From: Erodium maritimum | Taxonomy: Eukaryota > Streptophyta > Magnoliopsida > Geraniales > Geraniaceae | Reading direction: 5' to 3' | DNA: 64,000 bases | NCBI GenBank assembly: GCA_963921825.1 | Contig: OY997593.1 | Coordinates: forward strand, 40,563,111 to 40,627,110 | Shown here: positions 30,977-43,612 of the stretch, piece by piece | Layout of the letters: each line of letters opens with the position of its first letter | Position numbering within the stretch: position 1 is the stretch's first letter | Notes under the pieces: generated by a model | The model's input: the letters and a program-made list of their open reading frames with translations, nothing else | Told to the model about the DNA's origin: nothing | Database searches by the model: none | Position numbers and translations under genes: made by a program

Positions 30977-33900
30977 AGTGGTATGCGCAGAGGAGCAGCA
31001 GTGGCATCAGTTGGACCTGCCCCGTTGACACAGTTCTGCCAAGTATGCAGACAGCAGGGACACTTGGCCCGAGACTGCCCGAGGAGCAGAGGACCAGCAG
31101 AGCGACAGATGGATCGTCCACAGGGGTTTGGAGAGAGGCAGCGTGTTGATGATCGGACTTGTTACCAGTGCGGCCGGAAGGGGCACATTGCTTTCACTTG
31201 TCCCGATCGGGTTGGAGCTGTACCTCCACCGAGGCCCCAGCAGGCACAACCGCTTCAGGCACCTCCCGGCCGACCACGACAGGCACAGCAGCAGAGAGCT
31301 CCGCGTCAGGCGACGGGAGCAGTAGGCCCGAGACACCAGGCTAGGCCTCAGCAGCAGGTGGCACTACCACCGCCACCGAGAGGAGGACCACCGGCACGAC
31401 ATGGCCGAGTTTATGCAGTCACAGATGCTAGAGCTGAGGGACAGTACGCCGGCCATGAGGCTACACAGGGTACGTGTTTACTTTTTAATTCGTGGGCGTC
31501 CTTTCTATTCGACACTTGTGCTTCCCATTCGTTTATTTCTGCTTCTTTTGCTCGTTCTTTGGGTTTGAGGGTGGAGTCCCTTAGTAGCCCTTTGTGCCTT
31601 GAGACCCCAGTTACGGGGGAGGTAGTGCTGGGTACTTTCTGTCGAGATTGTGAGGTTCGAGTGGCAGACTGGCCCTTCGTTGGTGATTTACTCATTCTGG
31701 AGATGACGGCCTTTGACGTGATCTTAGGGATGGATTGGCTTGTAAGGTATCGAGCGACAATCGATTGCTTTCGACGTCAGGTTACCGTGCGGTCAGGTGG
31801 CAGAGCTATTACTTATGTTTTGAGTAGCAAGAGCGGAGTCCTTCTATCCGCTTTGACTACGGGACTGGAGGATGAGGTTGTGCAGGGTAGGAGAAACCTA
31901 CCGAGAGTAGTGTGTGAGTTTCCGGACGTGTTTCCGGAGGAGCTATCAGGTTTACCACCGGCGCGAGGGATAGAGTTCCGAATCGACTTGATCCCAGGCA
32001 CCGTGCCTATCTTGATGACGCCTTATCGGTTTGCACCAGCTGAGTTAGTCGAGTTGAAGCGACAACTCGAAGAGTTACAGGAGAAGGGTTTCATCCGCCC
32101 TAGTGTTTCACCGTGGGGTGCACCCGCCCTCTTCCTAAAGAAGAAGGGTGGTGCCTTGAGGATGTGCATCGATTACCGGAAGTTGAACCGGGTTACAATA
32201 AAGAACCGCTACCCGATGCCGAGGATCGATGATCTGTTCGATCAACTGAGGGGAGCAGCATGCTTCTCCAAGATTGATCTAAGATCAGGTTACTATCAGT
32301 TGAGGGTCAGAAAGGAGGATGTGGAGAAGACCGCATTCCGGACGCGTTACAGACACTTTGAGTTTCTGGTGATGTCGTTCGGGTTGACGAACGCGCCAGC
32401 AGCCTTCATGGATTTGATGAATGGCATATTCAGGCCGTACCTGGATCAGTTTGTCGTAGTCTTCGTTGACGACATCTTGATTTACTCGCCTAGTGAAGAG
32501 GCACACGAGGAGCACTTGAGGATAGTGTTGAACTTGTTACGTACTCACCAACTGTTTGGGAACCTGGAGAAGTGTGAATTTTGGCTCGCAGAGGTAAAAT
32601 TCCTCGGACTTGTAGTGTCCCGGGATGGTATCTTAGTCGACCCAGCGAAGGTCGATGCAGTTTCGAAGTGGGCGAGGCCCAAGAATGTTTTTGAGATCCG
32701 TAGTTTCCTGGTATTGGCAGGATATTATCGACGCTTTGTTCAGGACTTCTCACGTTTGGCTTTACCTATGACAGCGTTGACTCGCAAAGGAGCGGAGTTC
32801 CTTTGGACGAGTGAGTGTGAACACTCTTTCTTAGAGCTAAAGGCTCGACTGACTATCGATCCAGTGTTGATTGTTCTGGAGCGAGGAGTGGGCTACGATG
32901 TGTACTGTGATGCTTCAGGCGAGGGACTCGGTTGTGTTTTGATGCAGTCCGGGAAGGTAGTTGCTTACGGCTCAAGGAAATTGAAGGTACATGAGCGCAA
33001 CTACCCGACCCATGATCTGGAACTGGCAGCAGTGGTCTTTGCATTGAAGAGTTGGAGGCACTATCTATACGGAGAGCAGTTTAGAGTATTCTCAGACCAC
33101 AAGAGCCTTAAGTATATTTTCTCTCAGCGCGACTTGAACATGCGCCAGAGGCGATGGATGGAGTTACTTGAGGAGTACGACTTCGAGCTACTCTATCATC
33201 CGGGTAAGGCGAATGTCGTCGCAGATGCTCTGAGCAGGAAATCGACTCATTGCGTGGCCAGCATGGCAGCCCGAGAGTGGAACATGCTGGAGGAGTTGAG
33301 CTCATTCAGAGTTGAGCTTGAGGAGATCACAGATGGTACAACTTTATGTGAAATGGTGGCTCAGCCCACATTGATTACTCGGGTGCTAGAGGCACAGGCC
33401 GAGGATGCCGAGGCGACAGGGATTCGTGAGAAACTGATGGACGGTGATTAGATCGATGGTTGGGAGTTGAGTGCAGATCAGAGTCTCTGCTATAGAGGAC
33501 GGTTGTTTGTTCCCCGAGGTTGTAGGGACACCGTATTGAGAGAGTGCCATCACTCCCGGCTTGCTGTGCACCCTGGTGGCACCAAGATGTATAGAGATAT
33601 CCGGCGACAGTTCTGATGGAGTGGGATGCGCAGGGCAGTAGCAGATTTTGTTTCCAGGTGCCTCACCTGTCAACAGGTGAAGGCGGAGCCTCAGCGACCC
33701 GCTGGCTTACTACAGCCATTACCGGTCTCCGAGTGGAAGTGGGAACACGTTACTATGGATTCTGTATGTGGATTACCGAGGTCGTCTAAGGGACATGATG
33801 CTATTTGGGTTGTGGTTGATCGACTGACCAAGTCGGCACACTTTCTGGCTATGCGGATGACTGACGGTGTGGACATGTTGAGTCGGTTGTACATCAGGGA

Positions 33901-34618
33901 GATTATTCGTCTTCATGGAGTACCGGTATTATAGGTATCTGATAGGGATCCGCGTTTCACATCCAGATTCTGGAAGAGCCTACAGAAGGCATTGGGGACA
34001 GAGGTGTTGCTGAGCACTGCTTACCATCCTAAGACAGATGGGCAGTTCGAGCGCATCATTCAGATTTTGGAGGACATGCTTCGAGCTTGTGTGCTAGACT
34101 TTCAGGGATCATGGGAGGATCACCTACCTTTAGCAGAGTTCGCCTACAACAACAGTTATCAGTCTAGCATTGTGATGGCACCATTTGAGGCTTTGTACGG
34201 CAGACCGTGCAGGTCGCTAGTATGTTGGGCAGAGGTAGGGGAACGAAACTTACTTGGTCCAGATATTGTCAGGGAGACGACCGAGAAGGTCGCATTGATC
34301 AGAGAGCGGTTGAAGACCGCACAGAGTCGTAAGAAAAGCTACGCAGACAGACGTGGCAGACCGCTTGAGTTCTCGGTGGGAGATCACGTATTTCTGAAGG
34401 TGAGCCCGAAGAAGGGTCTATTACGGTTTAGCCGCGGCGGAGGAAAGCTGTCACCGCGTTTCATCGGACTATTTGAGATCTTGGATCGAGTTGGAGTCGT
34501 AGCTTATCGGTTAGCATTGCCACCGCAGCTTGGGAACGTGCATAACGTTTTCCACGTGTCCCAATTGCGGAAGTACATGGCGGATCCTTCTCACATTATA
34601 GAGTGGGCAGACATCGAG
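30977..34618 (+). pseudogene. pol: Gag C terminus and pol of element B
   Basis: Frame 2 throughout, with stops only at 33449, 33614 and 33932 and no frameshift. Two intact zinc knuckles ([14 protein letters not shown] and [14 protein letters not shown]). The protease active site is DTC instead of DTG at 31511-31519, expected to be inactive. RT FVDD at 32462-32473. RNase [12 protein letters not shown]. Integrase HHCC, then SDRDPRF and a conserved Glu in QFERII (usually QSER). The frame stops at IEWADIE and is joined directly to an LTR start at 34619; chromodomain and PPT are absent. The clean frame with few stops suggests moderate age. Confidence 0.9.
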
Positions 34619-34990
34619 TGTAAGACCCGCCCCCGGTCGATCCCGGTAGAACCGGTGAATCCTAACTAAGTTTGACTTTCGACTGGAAAAGTCAACTGAT
34701 GACTCGGAAAGTCATTCGGGACCTTTCCGGGGCCCAAAAAGCTTAGCCAACATCACGGTTAGCTTAGTTGGGCCGTTTCCTTCAGTTTGACTGTAATATT
34801 GTTAAAGTCAACCGTCGGTCAAACTTGAGCTTAATATCGGTTGTTTTTCGATAAAATCTTGGAAAGCTGGAAATTATTTAAGTAGGAGTGACCACACATG
34901 ACACTTGTCATGCTTGGCTTGGAGGATGAAAATGGGGATTCAAATGACCCTCATACCCTCCTAACTTAGAAGTATAAATATGATCTGAAG
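34619..34990 (+). repeat. Truncated 3' LTR of element B
   Basis: Starts TGTAAGACCCGCCCCCGG and aligns with the 5' LTR through about 34965. The right limit, where copia sequence takes over, is uncertain by some tens of bases. Confidence 0.8.
34973..34980 (+). promoter_or_regulatory. TATA-like box in the truncated B 3' LTR
   Basis: TATAAATA in an LTR position suited to a promoter. The 5' LTR has a different sequence here, so the assignment is weak. Confidence 0.3.
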
Positions 34991-35016
34991 AAGAACCAGG
35001 GTAGCGTACCCAGCTC

Positions 35017-38000
35017 ATCAAGTATTCATGTTATAGAAACCAATGCATCTACTTTTGGTTCTTGGATATTGAATATTTGATCCGAATCCCACATTTTTAC
35101 TAATGTGCAGGGACTCAAAAGTAGGAGGGCGTTGAAGGAAGGCGAGGTGGAGCTTCGAGTTGGGGATGACATGGTGTTATTGCCTTAGCTTTAGGGACAT
35201 ACGAGTTGGCCTTGCCTAGTGGACTTATTTTGAAGTTGAAAAACTGTTATCATGTACCTACGTTCCATATGAATATTATCTCCATTTCATGTCTGGACAA
35301 TGAAGGCTATAAGCTTACTATTGAGAATAGTAAGTTTAGTCTTTATCATGATAACATTTTCTTTGCCACTGCTTCTCGAGTTGGAGGTCTTCCTGTTTTG
35401 AACGTAGAAGACTCTAATGAGGAGATCATCTATAACATGAACACAAAGAGGTTTAAGTCTAATGAGACGAACCCTACATTCCTTTGACATTGTCGCTTGG
35501 GTCATATAAATGAGAAACACATATCAAAACTCCAACAACATAGACTTTTGGATTCCTTTGATTATGAATCATTTGAAACATGTGAATCTTATTTAATGGG
35601 AAAGATGACAAAGACACCTTTTCTTGGGATTGGTGAGAGAGCTAGTGGCTTATTGGGACTTATAAATTCGGATGTATGTGGTCCTTTAAGTGAAACTGCT
35701 AGAGGGGATATCAATACTTCATTACATTCACAGATGATTTTAGTAGATATGGCTATGTCTATCTGATGAAGCATAAATCTGATTCTTTTGAAAAGTTCAA
35801 AATTTTCAAGAATGAAGAACAAAATCAACTTGGCCAAAATATTAAGGCACTACGATCTGATCGAGGTGGTGAATATTTGAGCCAAGAATTTATAGATCAC
35901 CTAAAATATTGTGAGATCGTTTTTTAACTAACTCCTCCAGGAACACCACAATGGAATGGTGTGTCTGAACAGAGGAATCAGACCCCTATTAGATATGGTT
36001 CGGTCCATGATGTGTAACACTGATATGCCAATCTCATTTTGGGGATTTGCTCTACAAACTATTGCGTTCATCTTGAACAGAGTATCATCAAAGACAGTAG
36101 ATAAGACACCATATGAGATATGGACAGGAAAGGTTCCTAATTTGTCTTTTCTAAAGGTATGGGGACATGTAACATATGTGAAACGTCTCACGTTAAAAAA
36201 GTTAACACCCAAGTTAGATAAGTGTCTTTTCGTAGGATATTTCCTAAGAAAACTAAAGGATATTACTTCTACAACGCTACGGAGAACAAAGTGTTTTTTT
36301 TTCCTCAGGATGAAGTCTTTTTGGAAAGAGATTTGATTTCCAAAGGACACAGTCGGAGGACTGTTGAATTTCGAGAAGAGAGAGCACCAAAAAGTAGTTA
36401 TGTGCCTGAAATGGATACTCAATTACATGAACAAGAGAATTTAGTACCTGAAGTAGTACCACAAGTGCCAAGGAGGTCAGATAGGACACATCAAGCCCCT
36501 ATGCGATATGGGTTTCTCGTTTCGGAGAATAATGACGTGATAGTTGGAGATCAAGATGAACCCACATCCTATCAAGAGGCTATTAACAACCCAAACTTTG
36601 AGAAATGGCTTGAAGCCATTAAATATGAGATATAAATTATGCATGATAATAAAGTTTGGAACTTGATCGAATCGACAGATGGTTTGAAAACCATTGGATG
36701 TAAATGGGTCTTCAAGAAGAAGACAGGCATGGATGGAAATGTACATACATACCAAGCTAGGTTGGTTGCGAAAGGTTTCATACAAACTCAAGTAGTTGAC
36801 TATGATGAAACTTTCTCACCAGTAGCAATGATCAAATCCATTCGGATTCTCCTTGCCATCGCTGCATATTATGTCTATGAGATATGGAAAATGGATGTCA
36901 AAACGGCTTTCCTTAATGGGAAATTGCTTGAGGACGTGTATATGATACAACCTGAAGGTTTTGTCTATCCGAAGAATCCTAGAAAGGTATGCAAGCTACA
37001 AAGATCCATTTATGGGCTAAAGCAGGCTTTTCGAAGTTGGAATATTCGTTTTGATGAATCGGTCAAAGAGTGTGGCTTCATCAAGAACGAGGACGAGTGT
37101 TGTGTGTACAAGAAAGTTATTGGGAGTGCGATCGTATTCTTAGTGTTGTACGTGGATGACATATTGCTCATTGGAAATGACATTCCTATCTTTGAAGATG
37201 TTAAGGCATGGTTAGGAAAAAAAATTCAATGAATGACTTGGGCGAAGCTGCCTCTATATTGGGTATCAAAATCTATAGAGATGGATCAAGAAGGCTTTTG
37301 GGTCTAAGTCAGAGCACTTACATTGACAAGGTGTTTTCAATGTTTGGTATGAAAAATTCTAAAATATGACTTTTGCCAATGTCCCATGGCATTAGTCTCA
37401 TCAAGACTCAGTGTCCTACGACACAAGATGAGCGAGACCGCATGAGTAAGATCCTATATGTATCTGCTATTGGATTCATCATGCATGCGATGTTGTGTAC
37501 CAGACCCGATTTCTCGTACGCATTGAGTGCAACGAGTTGATACCAGACATATCCAGGTGAAGATCACTAGACGGTACTTAAAAACATCTTTAAGTACTTG
37601 AGAAGGACTAAGGACGTGTTTTTACTATATGGCGGTCATGAAAGTGAACTAGTTGTAAATGGTTACACAAATGCTAGCTTCCAAACCGACATAGATGATT
37701 TCAGATCACAGTCTGGTTATGTGTTGTATTTGAATGGAGGTGCATTCAGCTAGAGAAGCTAGAAGCAGAATACCATTGCCGATTCTACAACAGAAGCTGA
37801 GTACATAGCTGCATCGGATGCAACTAAATAAGCGGTTTGGATAAAGAAATTTGTAACTAGCTTAGGAGTTATTCGTAGTATATTAGACCCAGTGAACTTG
37901 TATTGTGATAACAATGGCGCGATAGAACAGGCCAAGGAGCCAAGATCGCAGTAGAAATCCAAACACATCCTGAGGCGTTAACATCTCATTCGAGAAATCG

Positions 38001-38153
38001 TTGAAAGAGGGGACGTGAGAATAGGAAAAGTAATCACGGATGATAATGTGCTTGATCCTCTAACCAAGGCGCTTACACCGCCTAAACATGAGGTAATGTT
38101 AGATCTATGGACATTACTCGTAATATAGATTGGACCTAGTACAAGTGGGAGTT
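35017..38153 (+). pseudogene. pol: Ty1/copia pol relic, 5'-truncated
   Basis: Order of domains is that of copia: protease-end region (STFGSWIL...), GAG-pre-integrase (HCRLGHINEKHISKL), integrase core (IHS-like INSDVCGPL, RSDRGGEYLS, then GTPQWNGVSEQRN), RT (CKWVFKKKTG, then YVDD at 37149-37160) and RNase H (STTEAEYIAASDA, then YCDNNGAIE). Gag, PBS and the 5' LTR are missing. Stops include 35485, 35763, 35926 and 36633. Frame changes occur near 35190, 36235 and an A-run near 37220. Many stops are of TAG/TGA type, as expected from decay of methylated DNA. The lineage within copia is not settled. Confidence 0.88.
38143..38151 (+). other. Polypurine tract of the copia element
   Basis: AAGTGGGAG just before the LTR start at 38154, as in most plant copia elements. 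Confidence 0.8.
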
Positions 38154-39940
38154 TGTTGGTTTTATGCCCTAGGCCAATCTTGATCTTGTATGATATTATC
38201 ATAAATGGAACTACTATTATCATTTGCGAAATGTTAATAGTGTGAATAATAATCTTTCTTAAGATCATCAAGTTGAGGACTTAATAGTAAAACTCTTAGT
38301 AGAAATAAAGTATTATACCATTGACCCCTGGTCTTAGTGATATACTAAGACTAGTATGATGTTGGTTGATGATCACGTTTTACTGATCGTACATATTGGA
38401 TATGAAGTTAAATCATAGATTCCATTTAAGGAAATGGAATTGGATGACCCACTATGAGAATACTACATATGAACTGTCATAAGTATTTCTCAGTACCGTA
38501 ATATGACCTAATTCCTTTGACCTTATAGTCATCATGATTTCTACATATGTGGTTGTGTGTTTTGACACAACTAAAAGTTGTCTTTAACGATCAATTATAA
38601 AGGTTGTGGTTGGGTACATAATTGTCTATGTGAGAGGTATGGTTGACTGATAAGGGTTCTGTTACTCATATAAATGTGAGAGATATCGTTTGGGCCCCTA
38701 ATAAATGGGACTGCGGAAAAGCATGGTCATGGGAATCAATAAAGAGTTATCACTGACAGTCTACTTAAGATCAAGAAACAGCGATCGAATAAAATAAGGA
38801 TGACAACCCTATGCCTTATTCGATCGAGATATCATTGATAGAGGGATTAACATATTAGCGGGGAAAGGTTAAGTCGGACTGATGATTATCATATATGCTT
38901 GGGTAGTCATAATGCCTTGCTAGTGGCCAACTATGACATGTGGACGAAACAGGGATTTTGAGCCCAATATCAACACGTGTTAGGAGCCTGTAGGGTCACA
39001 CACAACAACGAGCCCAAAATCGAATTGGACTTTTGAAGTCCCTCAAGTGAATTAAATAATATATTATATTTGATATTATATTTATTCATTCATTAACTCA
39101 TTTTAAATTGCTAAATATAATGAAAATTATATTAGGCAATTAATATGAATAAATGACTCTTGAGTTTTCGAAATTCAAAGAGGGTATTTTTGCATGTCCA
39201 CTACTCCTAAAATAAGACACTTGTCATATAGGGAAGATCAAGAGTTGGGCTTACTTGAAATGACAAATTGGAGTCATGTCTAAGAATAGTATGCTTCCAA
39301 AACCCAAGTGAGACAGTTGTCCAAGTTGGAAGTCAAAAAGTTGGGTTTTTCCAAATAAAATAATGTGGTCATCTTGGTACATATATGCATGCATGAGAGA
39401 GAGAAAAAAATCCGATTTTTCATTTTTTTGAGAATGGTTTCAAAGTGTAAAGAGAAAAACGAGTTCGAGAGATAGTGGAAAAAGTGTTCTTCATTTGTGT
39501 TAGCACATAAACGATTTGGGATATCTTGTTGGTTTGGATACTGCTAGAGGACGGATCCTTTTGAAAATGTATCAACACACACATAATCCGTCAAATCCAT
39601 TTGCTTCGAGTGTTCTTGTATTGCAAGAAGAGATGAAAAATCCCATATTTTGTCCGACAACCACCTTAAGGAGTCCGATCGAAGGTTAATCCAAGGTATG
39701 ATCTTTCTGATTTTTGCAGTGAACATTCTCCACATATTGGTCTTCAAAGCGACTGAACGGATTTGGATTTCAACGGTTCGTTGCTGAGATACACGAGCTG
39801 CAAGTTGGTCTCTATCTCGAACCAAGCTGAAGACAGAGAGGTAATCTGTTTATTTTTTCGTTTGTCAGTTTACTCGGAATTACATGGATCCTGAGGCTAT
39901 TCTAGGGAAAAAATTTAATTTCCGTAGTGTTTTGCTCCCT
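38154..39940 (+). repeat. 3' LTR of the copia element
   Basis: Begins TGTTGGTTTTATGCCCTAG. The right limit is placed at about 39940 because the expected CAACA-type end is degraded (GCTCCCTAGAATTCA). No gene inside. Confidence 0.7.
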
Positions 39941-39949
39941 AGAATTCAA

Positions 39950-40662
39950 ATAGCGTGTACATATTTTACTTTATGCCTAGACTTTAAAACAACACTTTTC
40001 TTTTCCTGCCCTTTATTTTTTTTTCGGTGATGTGTAAGTGACAACCCACGTCCCCACGTTTTAGCAAAATACTAGTGACACCTATACTATTGTCGGGTCG
40101 ACTGGTACTTAACCTTCACATATATTGCTTGATGACCGTGTCTTGATGCACGTTAAAAGAGGGATTTGACGCATAGTCATCCCCATTCATCGACCAAGAC
40201 CAAGGTTGTGTGCTATTATTAGTAAACGCTAAAAATATAAAACCGAGGCACGAACAAGGTAAAAGTATATGAAAAAAAGGTCAAATTAGATAGGAAAAAT
40301 TTACGCTCAACAAGTTCCCCCACACTTAAACCTTGCTCGCCCTTGAGCAAGCTTAAACAAGACTAAGATAAGTACCAAGGTAAACCCCGCGATATAAAAT
40401 TCCCTAGGCGGATCTTGGTGGCTCCGGATTATTGAAAGAAATAAAAAGATACATATACTGACTAAATTAACCAGACTAAAAGATCTCATGCAAATACACA
40501 AGAAATTAATGACCAAAAATCTAGCCTCGAATAAGGCGTGTGCTTACACTTGGATTTTATAAGCAATATTGGCCTAGAGCTCGCTAATGGAGTGAAATTT
40601 TGCTCATCATTTCTCTCCACTTTGAGCTAACCATTATATACATGTTGTACATTAAGAGTGTA
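39950..40662. other. Old repeat-derived sequence
   Basis: Positions about 39955-40200 match 62940-63210 in inverted orientation (shared ATGCCTAGACTTTA, TTTTAGCAAAATACTAGTG, GCTTGATGACCGTG, GACGCATAGTCATCCCCA). The rest has a CCCCCACACTTAAACCTTGC / GCCCTTGAGCAAGC stretch seen in some plant gypsy-type internal regions. No coding frame was recognised. Confidence 0.5.
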
Positions 40663-42940
40663 TGTAAGAACCACTCCCGGTCAACTCTAGTCAAATCGGC
40701 GAAAAACAGGAAAATTTAAAAAATTTGGACAAACACATAAATGAACCTAAATTTGACCCCGAGGGTCATACCGGACTTAAGTTGACCCCGATATCGACCA
40801 AAGTAAGTTCTGGGGTACTCAGGGCAACTTTCTGACCAATTTGGGAAAGGTTGACTTTTTGCCAGAAAAGTCAACCGAACGACGTTTTGGTCCGTTCGAG
40901 TTCCGTTTTGGATCCAAAAACCTTAACCGTTGTTACAGCGGTCTAAGTTGAGTCGTTTCCATGTAGCCCATGAAGTTTCGTAATTTCTTGGAAAATGGGC
41001 CCGTTTGGTCGGCCATTATTCAAAAAAAAGAGAAAATAGAGAGAGAGAAGAGAGAAGAAGGAGAGAGAAAAGGGAGAAAAAGAGAAGAAAGGGGTAGGGT
41101 TTGTCGATTTCCCGACGATCCAACCAACAGATCGTCTCAACGGTTGAAGAATCGAGCTCCCGTCATCATTCCCTATGGTGAGAACTTAATTGATTTTCGT
41201 TTTGGTACGTTTAAAAGTTAGGGTTTGTGTTTAAACAGGTTAAATATGGATGAGTCGAGGTGTAGGGTTCGTTGGGAACGTTTTGGAGCGAAAAAGGATC
41301 GGTTTCCGGTGACCGGAGGCTCGGGGGAGCTCCGGCCACCGTGGGTGGTGACTGGTCGGAGCTAGAACCGGCCACCATGGTGGTGAACCGGTCAAGCCAC
41401 CCACGACTAAGGGTGGCCGGGTGGGGCCCACGTGTTCGGGTCTCGGTTTTTCGTGTTCGGGTGGTTTAGGACGATCCCCAAGTCGTCAATCCACACCCGG
41501 AACGAGTTATGGAATTAATTTGTAAAAGTTGGAAATGACGGGTTTAGAAACTTTAAACGCGAATTACATTGCTCGGAAGTCAGAAATTGATTCCGTCGAT
41601 TGCATTGGAACCCTTGAATTATTCTAAAATCGTAGAAACGAAAACGTGAATTTTCGGAGCCCCAGAAGGGCGTTTTCCAATCCCGGGCAGATTAGCCGAG
41701 CCGGGCGAATCGGGCCTTTCCGGGCCCGTTATTGACAATGTCGAGTAATCGGGAAGTTTGGGAGTGATCGATATTTTCGGGGTTGCATTTGGGCGTCAAG
41801 TTTATTAAAATTCAGCTTTGCCTGCAAACTTAAAAACTGTTTTAATTGTGTTCATATTAGATCGTGCCGTCAACCGCGGAAAGGGGAAGCTAGGCGAGTG
41901 ATCGCGAGCACGCCGGAGCTTGGGCGTGGACTTTTGTGGAAGCGTTACGAGGTAGGAAAAAGTAGCCGGATCTCGGCCTTGACTCCCGCTTCCAGCTCTT
42001 CAAGCTTCGAGAGTTCCCCTAGTCCGCCTCGCGACCAGTACCTGTAGATAAATGCAGCAAGGGGTGAGTGTTCGCTCACCACCACGGATACCAGACTGAC
42101 TATGGCATACTAGCAGAAATGTCGGAAACACCAACAACAAACAAAACACCGGGGACTACTATCCCCAAGCTTAAATAACCCGACATTCACACGAAAACTG
42201 TCACTTTCCCCAACCATCTAAACACCTGTACCTGTAGTGTAGAACCGACACCGTAATGAAGACCTCAAAGAACACAACAACACAGAAGTGATCAAAGTCA
42301 CGCAAACCACAACCACAAGCCTCAGCACTTTACCGATCACGCGCCGGAAGGTGCTACACACCTGACGGGGACCACAACCCTCTGCTCTTTACCGACCGCA
42401 CACCGGAGGGTACGACACACCCCTCGGGCATAAATCCAGCCTCAGCACTTTACCAATCACGCGCCGGAAGGTGCGACACACCTACGGGGACCACAACCCT
42501 CTGCTCTTTACCGACCACGCATTGGAGGGTACGACACACCCCTCGGGCACAGCTCTAACCTCAGCACTTTACCGATCACGCGTCGGAAGGTGCGACACAC
42601 CTGACGGGGACCACAACCCTCTACGAGCACGCAGGAGCTTAAGTGTGGACTTTTGTGGAAGCGTTACGAGGTAGGGAAAAGTAGCCGGATCTCGGCTTTG
42701 ACTAGGGAAAGTTAACAGTAGAAATGCATGTGACACCTAGTGGTGTCGTAGGATGAGTAAGTTTATCGAACACTAGAAATGCAGGCGACACTTAGTGGTG
42801 TCGTATGATACGTGAACGTATCGAACAATAGTAATTCATGTGACACTTAGGAGTGTCGTAGGATAAGTGAACATATCAAACAATAGATATACTGGTGGCT
42901 TTTAGTTGTGCCCTGAGGTTGATTGTATTGTTTGTGTCTT

Positions 42941-43205
42941 GGGTGGCCATGAGTGTCCGTGGGGAGTTGAACCCGTATTTTATTGTTTGTGTCTTGGGTG
43001 GCCATGAGTGCCCGTGGGGAGTTGAACCCGTATTTTACTGTTTATGTGTCTTGGGTGGCCATGAGTGCCCGTGGGGAGTTGAACCCGTATTTTACTGTTT
43101 GTGTGTCGTGGGTGGTCAGGTGTGCCTTGGGGTTGTTGAACCCGTGTGTTACTGTTTTGTGAGTCGTGGGTGGCCATGTGTGCCTGTGGGGTGTTAAACC
43201 TGTGT
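42941..43205 (+). repeat. ~56-bp minisatellite in LTR1
   Basis: About five units starting GGGTGGCCATGAGTG or a close variant. Confidence 0.88.
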
Positions 43206-43262
43206 TGTCGCTATTTGTTGAACTTTGGTTGTGACTGTGATTGTTCTGGTGGTATTGTTGAG

Positions 43263-43612
43263 CTATGCCCGATGGATGTGTCGTACCCTCCGGTGCGCGG
43301 TCGGTAAAGAGCAGAGGGATGTGTTCCCCGTAGGTGAGTAGCACCTTCCCGCGTGTGATCGGTAAAGTGCTAAGGTTAAAGCTGTGCCCGAGGGGTGTGT
43401 CATACTCTCCAATGTGTGGTCGGTAAAGAGTAGAGGGATGTGTTCCCCGTAGGTGAGTAGCACCTTCCGTCGCGTTATCGGTGAAGTGCTAAGTCTCGAT
43501 TTCTGCCCGAGGGGTATGTCGTACCCTCTGGTGCGCGGTCGGTAAAGAGCAGAGGGATTTGTCCCCATCAGGTGAGTAGCACCTTCCGGCGCGTGATCGG
43601 TAAAGTGCTGAG
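43263..43612 (+). repeat. 119-bp minisatellite in LTR1
   Basis: Three units with GCGGTCGGTAAAGAGC and GATCGGTAAAGTGC half-units. The inverted copies are at 42325-42623. Confidence 0.88.

Larger units (their letters stand above)
22382..34990 (+). mobile_element. Ty3/gypsy chromovirus element B, decayed and 3'-truncated
   Basis: Starts TGTAAGAACCGCCCCCGG at 22382. The 5' LTR runs to 28780, interrupted by a solo LTR of the A type. Then PBS, leader, gag and pol follow, and a partial 3' LTR begins at 34619 (TGTAAGACCCGCCCCCGG). The chromodomain, the PPT and most of the 3' LTR are missing, so no target duplication can be read on the right. The left flank is LINE ORF1. Confidence 0.9.

Noticed and set aside
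42895..43197. Repetitive open frame in LTR1 (also 53527-53816 and 61328-61617)
   Set aside because: Translation of the 56-bp minisatellite; the frame changes between copies because 56 is not a multiple of 3.
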